This document shows, in pieces, positions 4,643 to 12,712 of a DNA stretch of 13,649 nt. How positions within the stretch are numbered: the first letter of the stretch is position 1; each line of letters begins with the position of its first letter. Position numbers and translations under genes: made by a program. The notes under the pieces were generated by a model. The model worked only from the letters and a program-made list of their open reading frames with translations, was not told the DNA's origin and did no database searches. Origin of the DNA: Kiritimatiellia bacterium (GTDB taxonomy: Bacteria > Verrucomicrobiota > Kiritimatiellia > RFP12 > UBA1067); assembly GCA_017405115.1 (NCBI GenBank), contig JAFRBA010000199.1:1-13649 (forward strand). The letters are read 5' to 3'.

Positions 4643-6913
4643 ATGAAAAAGGCTGGGAAACTGACGATGTTCGCGGCCGCGGCGCTTCTTGCCGCGCAGG
4701 CACAGGCCCTGCCGGCGGCGAGCGCATGGGCGCACGAGGAACTGACAAACCACCTCGCGATGATACTTTCGAACGTGCAGCTGCCGAGGTTCGAGATGGT
4801 GCTGCCGGGCGACGCCGGGTCGGAGGCGTTCGCAGACGACTTCGCCGCGCTCAGGGACACGGACGGCTACGCCGTGAGGCGGCGCGGCGGCGCGGTGTGC
4901 TTCGTTGCCGACAACCCGAAGGGACATGTGAACGGCGTCCATCGCTGGCTCGAGCGCAACTTCGAGATCGTCTGGCCGCGTCCGAAGGAAGGGATGTGCT
5001 TCTTCAACGGGGCGGACGCCGCCGCGCTCGCAAAGGCGGACTGCAACTACCGCGACCTGCCGGCGTTCAGGATCCGCTACCTAGGCGTCTCGAACGACCC
5101 TGCGGTGTGGAAATGGAAGGTGCGCAATGCGGATTCCGGCATGCTGGACTGCTCGCGCCTGACGAAGGAAAGGCGAGTAATCGCCGAGAGATACGGCATG
5201 TACGGGGCGTTCTGGGACGTGTTCGGCGGCGGCCACGACATGGAGAGCCGCTGGTTCCCGCGCAAGGAGTTCTTCAAGGACCACCCCGAGTACTGGATGC
5301 TTGTCGACGGGCGGCGCTACGAGGGCCAGCGCTCCAACTTCTGCGAGACTAACCCTGGGTTCGTCGAGGCGTTCTCGCGTAGCGTGGAGGAGAAGATCCG
5401 CGATTTGCCGAAGTCGGTGCGCGTCGTCTCCATTAACATGGAGGACCAGGGGCTCACGTGCGAATGCGACAAGTGCCTCGCGCCAATCACGCTCGAGGAC
5501 GGCACGGTCGTCGACAAGAGCGACCCCGCGTTCCGCTCGACGCGGTTCTTCATCTTCTTCAACCAGGTGGCGCGGCACATCGCGAAGGTGCGTCCGGACC
5601 TCAGGATACTCCAGTTCGCCTACATGCACCTAGCCGTGCCGCCCAAGGTGAAGGTCGAGGACAACGTAACCCTGAAGCTGTGCCCGTACCCGCGCAACAT
5701 GCGCTACGGCATCGTCGAGGGTCCGAGCAACGCGAACTGGAAGAAGCGGCTCGACGGGTGGCTTGATAACACGAAGAACATCTACCTCCGCGAATACTAC
5801 TTCTGCGGCTGCATATACTATCCGCGTCCCATAGCCGACGGCGCGTCGCTCGACCTGCGCTACTGCAGGAAGAGGGGGATCAGCGAAGTCTACACTGACC
5901 TCGCGGGGAGGAGCGACGAGGTCGTCAACAACTCGACCTACGGGCTGAACCGCCCCTATCGCGAGTTCTACGACATGGTCGGAATGGAGGCCTGGACGAT
6001 CTGCAAGCTTTTCTGGGATCCGTCGCTCGACCCCGAGGCCCTGCGCGCGAAGTACCTGCGGCTCTCGTTCGGACCGGCGGCGGCGGACGTCGCCGAGTTC
6101 TACAGGCTGCTGCGCGAGTCGTGGTACTCGGACTCCATGGCCTCCAGCTTCTGCGACAATCCGTTCAGGAGCGCGGCGCACTACATCGTCGAAAGGGGAA
6201 TCGCGGACAAGTGCCGCGCCGCGCTGGCGGCGGCCGCGGCGAAGGCTGACTCACGGGAGCGCAGCGAGTGGATAGCCGACATGCGGCGTATCCTCGAAGA
6301 CTGGATACGAGAGGCGCCGAACTTCATGGTCGGGGAGCTCGTCGTGCCGCTGCTCGCCCAGGGGAACCCCGGCTTCGACTTCGAGAAGGGCGCGTGGGCC
6401 AAGGCGGCGCGGATGCCGGCGTTCAAGGCAATTAGAGGGAAGAAGTTCACCGACAAGTCGGGCACCGGCGCGAAGATATACTCCGACGGACGCGCGTTCT
6501 GGATCGGCTTCGACGTGCGAACCCGCTCCGCCCCGCGCGCATTCCCCCCCAAGGTGAAGGGAGGCTTCCCGCGGGGCGACAAGATCGAGCTGTCGTTCTC
6601 GTCGAAGACTGATGGCTACTTCCAGTTCGCGTTCGACTGCGACGGGAACCGCTACGACGCGAAGGTGCTCGACGCCTCGTGGGAGTGCAAGTGGGACGTG
6701 TTCATCGAAAAGGGCGACAGGGGGTGGAAGGCCGTCGTGCGGATGCCATTCGACTCGATTGGCTTCGCGCCGCACGTCGACCCCCGCGTAAGGTTCCTGC
6801 CGATGGTCACCGTCGAGGACTACGGCGAGACGGGGCGGCAGCTCCTGTCGTGGCAGGGCGGCGTTCCGCACACCCCTGTGACCTGGGGCGAGCTGTCCGT
6901 CAACATCGAGTGA
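4643..6913 (+). CDS. Secreted DUF4838 glycosidase-like protein with C-terminal CBM9-like domain
   Basis: 756-residue exported protein. ATG 4643 is chosen over the upstream GTG 4622 because GGAAGGGAAGG (4631-4641) precedes it and residues 1-22 then form a clean Sec signal ending AQA. Residues about 28-125 resemble the alpha-glucuronidase-type N-terminal domain that precedes many TIM barrels (HEELTNHL, GVHRWLERNF). The DUF4838 core starts at DLPAFRIRYLG (138) and runs to about 496, including HPEYWMLVDGRR, NMEDQG (266-270) with acidic Glu267/Asp268, and a CECDKC cluster (273-278) characteristic of this family. Residues about 577-756 match a CBM9-like beta sandwich (GAWAKAARMP, AFWIGFDV, FQFAFDCDGN, WKAVVRMPF). 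DUF4838 proteins are found in polysaccharide-degradation loci, but the reaction is not established. The CBM9-like domain suggests glycan binding. A hairpin plus T-rich stretch follows the gene. Confidence 0.9.
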   Translation: MKKAGKLTMFAAAALLAAQAQALPAASAWAHEELTNHLAMILSNVQLPRFEMVLPGDAGSEAFADDFAALRDTDGYAVRRRGGAVCFVADNPKGHVNGVHRWLERNFEIVWPRPKEGMCFFNGADAAALAKADCNYRDLPAFRIRYLGVSNDPAVWKWKVRNADSGMLDCSRLTKERRVIAERYGMYGAFWDVFGGGHDMESRWFPRKEFFKDHPEYWMLVDGRRYEGQRSNFCETNPGFVEAFSRSVEEKIRDLPKSVRVVSINMEDQGLTCECDKCLAPITLEDGTVVDKSDPAFRSTRFFIFFNQVARHIAKVRPDLRILQFAYMHLAVPPKVKVEDNVTLKLCPYPRNMRYGIVEGPSNANWKKRLDGWLDNTKNIYLREYYFCGCIYYPRPIADGASLDLRYCRKRGISEVYTDLAGRSDEVVNNSTYGLNRPYREFYDMVGMEAWTICKLFWDPSLDPEALRAKYLRLSFGPAAADVAEFYRLLRESWYSDSMASSFCDNPFRSAAHYIVERGIADKCRAALAAAAAKADSRERSEWIADMRRILEDWIREAPNFMVGELVVPLLAQGNPGFDFEKGAWAKAARMPAFKAIRGKKFTDKSGTGAKIYSDGRAFWIGFDVRTRSAPRAFPPKVKGGFPRGDKIELSFSSKTDGYFQFAFDCDGNRYDAKVLDASWECKWDVFIEKGDRGWKAVVRMPFDSIGFAPHVDPRVRFLPMVTVEDYGETGRQLLSWQGGVPHTPVTWGELSVNIE

Positions 6914-6928
6914 CGCCGAAAACCGTTT

Positions 6929-6950
6929 TGCCTCGGGCGAGGTTGTTTTT
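6929..6950 (+). terminator. Possible weak intrinsic terminator after the DUF4838 gene
   Basis: CCTC (6931-6934) and GAGG (6939-6942) form a short G/C-rich stem around GGGC, followed by TTGTTTTT (6943-6950). It lies 15 nt after the stop codon. The stem is only 4-5 bp, so termination is probably partial. The next promoter's -10 begins 3 nt after the T run. Confidence 0.45.
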
Positions 6951-6952
6951 GG

Positions 6953-6958
6953 TATAAT
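6953..6958 (+). promoter_or_regulatory. Extended -10 promoter for the TIM-barrel/beta-protein pair
   Basis: A perfect TATAAT at 6953-6958 is preceded by TGG, an extended -10. The -35 region is poor (TTGCCT at 6928-6933 would need a 19-nt spacer), so the extended -10 or an activator probably matters. The expected start near 6965 gives a leader of about 100 nt up to ATG 7069. That leader contains the palindrome CGCGGCCGCG but no structure I recognise. Confidence 0.5.
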
Positions 6959-7068
6959 ACGCGACAGGGAGAAGATTGCGACAGGCATATGCACGTTCGC
7001 GCGGCCGCGACGGCGATGGCCTGGGGCAACGGCATACGGCATCTCTACAACGAAAGGAAAGCCAAACT

Positions 7069-8916
7069 ATGACGAATGCATTTCTTCGTGGAAATATGGC
7101 CGCAGTTGCGCTTGTGCTTGCGGCTTCCATCGCGCAAGGCGCGGCAAGGCCCGAGAGGATAATGTCAGGATACACCGGGTATTTCCTTGGCGGAACGGGA
7201 CGCGAGCATGTCGAGAAGATGATTGACGCCCTTGGCGAAAACGGATTCAACTCCATCGACGTGAAGGTGCACTCCAACTACAGGAAGAAGAAGTTCGTCG
7301 ACGACCACTGGCAGGAGGTGAAGTCGCTCGTAGACCGCGCCCATGCAAAGGGTCTTTTGTTCAACGTCTACCTCTATCCGCTCAGCGGCAAGCGCGTCCC
7401 GCAGTGGCCGGAGCACGCCGCGCTGCCGGTGCCCGTGGACGCCATGGGCAACAGGATAGAGGCGTCGTTCCTGATGTCCGACCCCGCCACCTGGAAGACC
7501 TTCTACTCCGAGGCGATCCGCTATGCCGCCCTCCACAAGAAGATAGGCTTCGACACGCTGCGCTTCGACGTCGAGATACTTTCGCTCCACACAAGCTACG
7601 ACGACGGCAACTGGACGAAGTTCTGCGCGGCGAACGCCGGCTTCGACGCCGCGACGCCCGTCGCCGGGCGCGCCGCCGCGCTTAACGCGAAGAAGGCCAG
7701 GAAGGCGTACGCGGCGTTCTTCGCCGCGCGCGTGAAGGAGGCCGCAGCCGAGTTCGTCAAGGCCGTTCGCGCCTTCGACCCGGAGATCGAGCTGGGCTAC
7801 ATGCCCGCGCGCGACGGCGGAATCGAGACGGTCTTGAACGAAGTCCTCGCCACGGACAAGGTCCCCGCATGGCTCGACGGCTGGGACCTCTACAACGGCG
7901 CGGGCTACAGGCCTTCCGTCAAGGCGAGGGCCGAGGCGTTCAGGAAGATCAACCCGATGAACAGGTTCATCGCGTGGATATGCCCCAACCGCTACAAGCC
8001 TGAGGACGTCGCCGCCAGCGTCTACCACGCCGCCGCCAACACGGACGGCTACTCCATCTGGGTGCTGTCGATGCTGGACGACTCGCGCAAGAGCTCGCTT
8101 CCAAAGGGCACCGTGCCGGAAGACTACTGGGCACAGTTCAGGCAGGCCAACGAGGCCCTGCGCGCCGACATGGCGGAGGGCACGCTCTCCAATCCCGTCC
8201 GCATCGCGCCCAAGAAGGTGAAGCCTATGGTCGCGAAGCTTTCCTGGGACGGCGTGACCGCGCCCGCCCTCGCGCCCGCCGGCGACGGATTGGGCGCCGA
8301 GAGGACCGCCAGCATGCGGATGAGCCAGAACGTGTTCGTCTACGCGAAGGCGGGCGACCCGATCCGCATCGCCGCGACGCACCTTGCCGGGGACAGGCGT
8401 CCCGGCGGACTGCAGTACGTGCTGCTCGGGCCGAACGGAAAGGTCCTGCGCAACGAGGCCGTCACGGCAGGCTCCAAGGACGCCTTTTCCGTCGTGGCGG
8501 AGGAGACCGGCACGCACGTCTTCCGCATCACCGGCGGCGACGTCGGCGGCGACCCTTGGTACTCCGTCTCCGTCGCCTCGCCGCTCCACTGGGCGATCGA
8601 CGCGCGCGAGCCGAATGGCGCGTACATGTTCAGGATGCAGTCGTTCTTCGTTGACGGCTCCGACAGGGGCAATCCGCGCATGCACATCAAGACGGCGGGG
8701 CAGGAGTCGTATACGCTTGCGATAAACGGCGAGGCACACAACATGATGCGCATGCCTAACGCCGATTTCGACCTGCCGCCAGGACTCGTCGAGATATCCA
8801 TTTCGAAGTCCGAGGCCGGATACGGAGAGAACTTCTGGGTGACGTTCCCGGGCGGCAAGTCGCCGTTCATCTATCCCGCCAAGGAAAGGCGCCTTACGAA
8901 AGGAGAAGCGAAATGA
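7069..8916 (+). CDS. Secreted TIM-barrel glycosidase-like protein of unknown specificity
   Basis: 615-residue exported protein. ATG 7069 is chosen because GAAAGGAAA (7052-7060) precedes it and residues 1-24 then form a Sec signal ending near AQG/GAA. An upstream in-frame TTG at 6976 would add 31 residues that spoil the signal. Residues about 27-380 look like a beta/alpha barrel: repeated strand-helix pattern with ENGFNSIDVKVHS, KGLLFNVYLYPL, FDTLRFDVEIL, IELGYMPARD, LDGWDLYNG and NRFIAWICPNRY. Asp167 and Glu169 in RFDVE sit at a strand end where barrel glycosidases place acidic residues, so they are candidate catalytic residues by inference. Residues about 400-615 are beta-rich and resemble prepeptidase-C-terminal-like or sugar-binding sandwiches. 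I cannot name a GH family. The stop overlaps the next start as ATGA (8913-8916), implying coupled translation with the beta-rich protein. Confidence 0.87.
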   Translation: MTNAFLRGNMAAVALVLAASIAQGAARPERIMSGYTGYFLGGTGREHVEKMIDALGENGFNSIDVKVHSNYRKKKFVDDHWQEVKSLVDRAHAKGLLFNVYLYPLSGKRVPQWPEHAALPVPVDAMGNRIEASFLMSDPATWKTFYSEAIRYAALHKKIGFDTLRFDVEILSLHTSYDDGNWTKFCAANAGFDAATPVAGRAAALNAKKARKAYAAFFAARVKEAAAEFVKAVRAFDPEIELGYMPARDGGIETVLNEVLATDKVPAWLDGWDLYNGAGYRPSVKARAEAFRKINPMNRFIAWICPNRYKPEDVAASVYHAAANTDGYSIWVLSMLDDSRKSSLPKGTVPEDYWAQFRQANEALRADMAEGTLSNPVRIAPKKVKPMVAKLSWDGVTAPALAPAGDGLGAERTASMRMSQNVFVYAKAGDPIRIAATHLAGDRRPGGLQYVLLGPNGKVLRNEAVTAGSKDAFSVVAEETGTHVFRITGGDVGGDPWYSVSVASPLHWAIDAREPNGAYMFRMQSFFVDGSDRGNPRMHIKTAGQESYTLAINGEAHNMMRMPNADFDLPPGLVEISISKSEAGYGENFWVTFPGGKSPFIYPAKERRLTKGEAK

Positions 8917-11339
8917 AACACGCAGTAGCAACGCTCGCCGCAGTCGTGGGTCTTACCGCGCTCGCAGACGGCGGCGCGACGTGGTACCTCAAGGCCGGCG
9001 AATACAACTTCAACAACAAGTGGATTGTAAACGCCGCAGGTTGGTCTTCTGATGGCACGACGTCGGGCACATTGTCTGGAAACGAGGACGATCCTCTTTC
9101 GCCGGAGGACTACTACGTGGTGAACAAGAACCATGCGCTTCGCAGCAACATCAACGATGCGGACAACGTGCCGACAAGGTTCACGGGCAAGCGTCTCACC
9201 TTTGGCGAGGATGGAAACAAGAACGCCGGTTATCTCACATGCTATTCGCGTGGCGGTTCGTACGTTGACTTTGGCTCCCAGGAAGGGCAGGAGGGTGCGT
9301 ATCTGTACAGGGGCTACTTCTCGGGGCAGAAGAACTACAAGCAGTACACCTACGTCGCGTCCTTTACGGGCAAGATGACGCTGACCGCGCCGGAGAGCGA
9401 GCCCTTTATCATGACTGCGACACTGAACAATTCAAACTGGACACACGGGTTCCAGGTGACAGGTACGACGTTCAGGGCGGAGTCGGGGACCGCTCTGCAG
9501 TTCGGCGGGACGGTGAATGGCGCCGACTATTCAGCATCCAACTTGACGGCATATCTCTACTGCGACATGTCGAAGTTCTTCGGGAAGATCATCGTAAAGC
9601 CGTGCTGCACTTCGTTGGAGACGTATCCGGGCTTCACCTCTTCGATATACCTCGGAGATGGCGGCTATCCCGGTTCGCTGGAACTTCAAGCCGGTGCAAG
9701 TCTCGTGACGACTGGCGCGCAGTGCGTCGTGACTCTTGCCAATGCGACGTTCGCGACGGGCAGCACGATAAAGTTGCCGACGTCTTTCACGGGTTCCGGC
9801 GCGGCAAGCTGTGCGCGCGTTGTGGTTACTAATTCACTGACGCTTGGCGACAATGTCGCAATCGAGATCACGCCTCCCGCCAATGGCCTTACCAACCGCC
9901 TTGCGGTTCTCGTGTCGACGATCGGTGGAATCGACAGGACGAAGTTCTCGTTCAAGCTTCCGGACACAATGTCGCCTTGGTTCGAGTCTATTGGCGGCGC
10001 GTCGTTCGAGGTCGAGACGAACGAAACAACAGGCGAGCAGACGCTGTACGCGGTGTTCCTTCCGCTCGTCAAGATGATTATTTCGGACACTGGTTCAAAG
10101 GACAGCGGCGCGACGCGGCTTGCCGTCACCAATGCGGCGGCTTGGTCGGATGGCAAGCTGCCTCATGCCGGAGCGCACTATCTTATTGCCAACGACAGCG
10201 ACGTGGCGGGGCGCACCGGTGGCAACACCTACTTCTACACGGCATCGACTAACGAATTTGTTTTTGCTGGTGATTCGCTGACACTAGGCCCGGATGTCTA
10301 TTCGAGAATCTTTGCGCAGAAATTCACCGTGCCAACATTGCGATTGCTGAATTCCTGTGAAATCTGGTCGCGTGCCGGTACTACGTTCGACTGCGCCGAC
10401 GTCGTCGCGGATTCGGGCGTAGTGAGCCTTGCTTCGTTCAACGGCGCGTCAATGACCTTTTCAGGAGCGTTGTCGGGAGCGGCGGAAGTGCGTGTTGGAA
10501 CGGTGATATCCACTTCTGTTCCGGCGGGCACCTACAAGTTCCAGGGCGACAATTCGGACTTCGTAGGCACCTTGGTGGTGTCTCAATATGTCCAGGGAGC
10601 CCAGTATGGCGCAACGTATTCGTCGCGATACCAGCGGTTCTACCTCTATCGCGCCACCACGCTTGGCGGCGCGCTGCCGGATTTCAACCCGGAGGCGGCC
10701 GTTCTTTCCGAGTTCGGCAGGTTCACGCTGGGCGGAAATGTCTCAATCTCCACGAACCTCAATCGCGGACTGACCGTGTACGGAAAAGGCCTGGTGGACA
10801 CTGCGGCCTACACATTCGGCCTCGGCATGCCGCTCACGATCGACGGCACGTTGTACAAGGACGGCGCAGGCACTTTGCGTCTTGACGCGGACAGGCACGC
10901 CGTCGGCGCAGGCGGGGGCACGATCGTAGTCACAAACGGAACGCTCGCGATCGCGTCGGCGCGGGCCGTGGACGGCTTTACCGTCTCGCTGTCGCCTTCG
11001 GCCAAGATACGGCTGAACGTGGACCTCGCCGACGAGGATCTGACGCGCTACGGCATAGTCAACACTGCGTCGACGCCGTTCCTGCTTCCGGCGGGGGTGA
11101 CGGAACTACCGCTAGAGATCGACGTCTCCGGCGTGCCGGCATACCCCCAGAGGGAGTTCACGGTCGGCGTGCTTACCGTGTCCGACTCGGTCACCAACGT
11201 CTGGGATTCGGCCGTCTTGACGACGAAGAAGCTGCGCGGCTACAGGTCCACGCCAGTCAAGATACACGACGACGACAACGCTCTCACCACCTATGCCGCT
11301 CGCTACGAACGCGTCGGAATCGTGATCACGGTGTTCTAG
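8913..11339 (+). CDS. Large secreted beta-rich repeat protein (surface or matrix candidate)
   Basis: 808-residue protein with a Sec signal (residues 1-18, cleavage ALA before DGG) and an excellent ribosome binding site (AAAGGAG) inside the end of the preceding gene. The mature chain is rich in Thr, Ser, Gly, Ala and Asn and shows short alternating beta strands, as in autotransporter-passenger-like beta-helices. Two related modules are visible: VNAAGWSSDG with DYYVVNKNHALRS (from about residue 38), and TNAAAWSDGKLP with HYLIANDSDVAGR then FAGDSLTLG (from about residue 402). No C-terminal membrane barrel, LPXTG or PEP-CTERM signal is seen; the chain ends GIVITVF. It may be released or held at the cell surface by another route. 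It could adhere to glycan. Codon use is less strictly GC-biased than in the two upstream secreted proteins. Function is not established. Confidence 0.87.
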   Translation: MKHAVATLAAVVGLTALADGGATWYLKAGEYNFNNKWIVNAAGWSSDGTTSGTLSGNEDDPLSPEDYYVVNKNHALRSNINDADNVPTRFTGKRLTFGEDGNKNAGYLTCYSRGGSYVDFGSQEGQEGAYLYRGYFSGQKNYKQYTYVASFTGKMTLTAPESEPFIMTATLNNSNWTHGFQVTGTTFRAESGTALQFGGTVNGADYSASNLTAYLYCDMSKFFGKIIVKPCCTSLETYPGFTSSIYLGDGGYPGSLELQAGASLVTTGAQCVVTLANATFATGSTIKLPTSFTGSGAASCARVVVTNSLTLGDNVAIEITPPANGLTNRLAVLVSTIGGIDRTKFSFKLPDTMSPWFESIGGASFEVETNETTGEQTLYAVFLPLVKMIISDTGSKDSGATRLAVTNAAAWSDGKLPHAGAHYLIANDSDVAGRTGGNTYFYTASTNEFVFAGDSLTLGPDVYSRIFAQKFTVPTLRLLNSCEIWSRAGTTFDCADVVADSGVVSLASFNGASMTFSGALSGAAEVRVGTVISTSVPAGTYKFQGDNSDFVGTLVVSQYVQGAQYGATYSSRYQRFYLYRATTLGGALPDFNPEAAVLSEFGRFTLGGNVSISTNLNRGLTVYGKGLVDTAAYTFGLGMPLTIDGTLYKDGAGTLRLDADRHAVGAGGGTIVVTNGTLAIASARAVDGFTVSLSPSAKIRLNVDLADEDLTRYGIVNTASTPFLLPAGVTELPLEIDVSGVPAYPQREFTVGVLTVSDSVTNVWDSAVLTTKKLRGYRSTPVKIHDDDNALTTYAARYERVGIVITVF

Positions 11340-11368
11340 CAGCCACCACGAAATAAGAGGAACGAGAA

Positions 11369-12688
11369 ATGATCATCAAGAACATGATTGCAGTTGCATG
11401 CGCCGCAGCCGCGGCGTGCTCTGTTGCCGCAGGCAAGGGCCCGTGGATCAAGGGCACTACGGACAAGTGTCCACTCGACTACAAGGTCGGTGAGACCATG
11501 ACGTTCACGCTCACGCTTGAACAGGCGGACGCCGTGCCGGAGGGGGCGGTAATCGAGTGGACGCGCACGGCGGACGACGCCAAGACCGAGTCCGGCAAGG
11601 CGCCGGCCAAGGTCGGCGAGCCGATCCAGGTTAAGACCTCGCTGGACCGCCCGGGGTTCGTAAGGATTTTCGCCATAGTGCGGAAGTCCGACGGTTCGGT
11701 CTGGATGCCTAATGGAAAGTCCGCGCATAAGGACCGCGCCGGCAGCTACCCTGGCTCGGCGTTCTTCGACGGAGGCGCAGGCGCGGACGTCGCGGCGATT
11801 CGCCAGGCAGTCCCGGAGCCTTCGGACTTCGACGAATTCTGGGCCCGCCACAAGGCGGCGCTTGCGGCGGTTCCGATGTCGGATGTGAAGCTGGAGGAGC
11901 TGCCCAGCGGAAACCCGAAGGTGAAGATATTCATCGCGACGGTTCCCTGCGCAGGCCCGAAGCCGGCGACTGGCTACTTGATCGTGCCCACGGCCGAGGG
12001 CAAGTACCCCGCGCAGATTTCGTTTCATGGATACGGGGCCAGCTGGGGAAAAGGTGCTACCGCGGCGCCTACGGGAGGTCGCGAGAAGGGCGATGTGCTG
12101 AAGCTGATTCTGAGCGCCCACGGATTCGAGCTGAACCGCGATGCGGCGTACTACAGGGAGGAGCACAAGAAGGCCATGTCCAACGGCCACGGACACGGGT
12201 TCGACCCCGAGCAGAACGCCGACCCCGAGAAGGCGTACTTCTGCGGCATGACATACCGCGTCATGCGCGGCCTCGAGTACCTCAAGTCGCGCAAGGAATG
12301 GAACGGACGGGACCTGATCGTCAGCGGAGGAAGCCAGGGCGGCCTGCAGTCCATCTGGGGCGCGGCCCTCGTGCCCGGCGTGACCAAGGCGAACATCAGC
12401 ATTCCTTGGTGTTGCGACATGGGCGGAACCTCCATCGGGCGCAACCACGGCGAGTGGTTCATAAAGTGGGTGCCGGCGCTTGGCTACTACGACCCGGTGA
12501 ACATGGCCAAGAGGATTCCAAAGGACTGCAAGGTGGTTGTCGACCGCGCCGGCATCGGCGACTACACCTGTCCGCCGACGGGTGTCGCCGCCTTCTACAA
12601 CAACCTTTCGTGTCCCAAGAAGATCGTCTGGTTCCAGGGCTCCACGCATGGCTACGTGCCGCCAGTTCGTGAAACATACGAACGTTGA
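11369..12688 (+). CDS. Secreted acetyl xylan esterase-type alpha/beta hydrolase (AXE1 family)
   Basis: 439-residue exported hydrolase. Residues 1-22 form a Sec signal (MIIKNMIAV, Ala-rich core, VAAG), and AGAGGA (11356-11361) is the ribosome binding site. Residues about 30-130 form an N-terminal beta-sandwich extension (GETMTFTLTL, RPGFVRIFAIV) often attached to this family. The AXE1 domain starts at PEPSDFDEFWARHKAALAAVP. The catalytic triad is visible: Ser322 in GGSQGG, Asp398 in GIGDYTCPPTG and His427 in STHGY. AXE1-family enzymes remove O-acetyl groups from xylan, xylo-oligosaccharides or other acetylated sugars, and this one probably acts in the periplasm or outside the cell. It lies 29 nt after the beta-rich protein with no terminator between, so it is likely in the same transcript. 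An alternative is a cephalosporin-C-deacetylase-like esterase with broader substrates. The stop is directly followed by the next promoter. Confidence 0.92.
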   Translation: MIIKNMIAVACAAAAACSVAAGKGPWIKGTTDKCPLDYKVGETMTFTLTLEQADAVPEGAVIEWTRTADDAKTESGKAPAKVGEPIQVKTSLDRPGFVRIFAIVRKSDGSVWMPNGKSAHKDRAGSYPGSAFFDGGAGADVAAIRQAVPEPSDFDEFWARHKAALAAVPMSDVKLEELPSGNPKVKIFIATVPCAGPKPATGYLIVPTAEGKYPAQISFHGYGASWGKGATAAPTGGREKGDVLKLILSAHGFELNRDAAYYREEHKKAMSNGHGHGFDPEQNADPEKAYFCGMTYRVMRGLEYLKSRKEWNGRDLIVSGGSQGGLQSIWGAALVPGVTKANISIPWCCDMGGTSIGRNHGEWFIKWVPALGYYDPVNMAKRIPKDCKVVVDRAGIGDYTCPPTGVAAFYNNLSCPKKIVWFQGSTHGYVPPVRETYER

Positions 12689-12696
12689 GGTATAAT
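12669..12696 (+). promoter_or_regulatory. Promoter for the GAF/receiver protein
   Basis: A perfect TATAAT lies at 12691-12696, two bases after the esterase stop codon. GTGAAA (12669-12674, four of six -35 matches) stands 16 nt upstream, inside the esterase coding region. The predicted start near 12703 leaves only about 8 nt before the GTG at 12711, so translation may be almost leaderless. Confidence 0.55.
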
Positions 12697-12712
12697 GCGA
12701 ATGCACGTATGT
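12674..12712. promoter_or_regulatory. Inverted repeat bracketing the -10 box and start codon
   Basis: ACATACG (12674-12680) and CGTATGT (12706-12712) are perfect reverse complements, centred on the TATAAT box. The right arm includes the first two bases of the GTG start codon. As DNA it could be an operator. In readthrough transcripts from the esterase gene it could fold and hide the start. It could also be chance, at 7 bp with a 25-nt gap. Confidence 0.35.

Noticed and set aside
6976..7068. TTG 6976 as start of the TIM-barrel gene
   Set aside because: It would lie about 11 nt after the predicted transcription start and prepend an Arg-rich stretch ahead of a good signal peptide.
7165..8931. 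588-codon minus-strand open frame
   Set aside because: Antisense shadow of the TIM-barrel gene, with shadow-type composition (Arg/Val/Gly) and no start signals.
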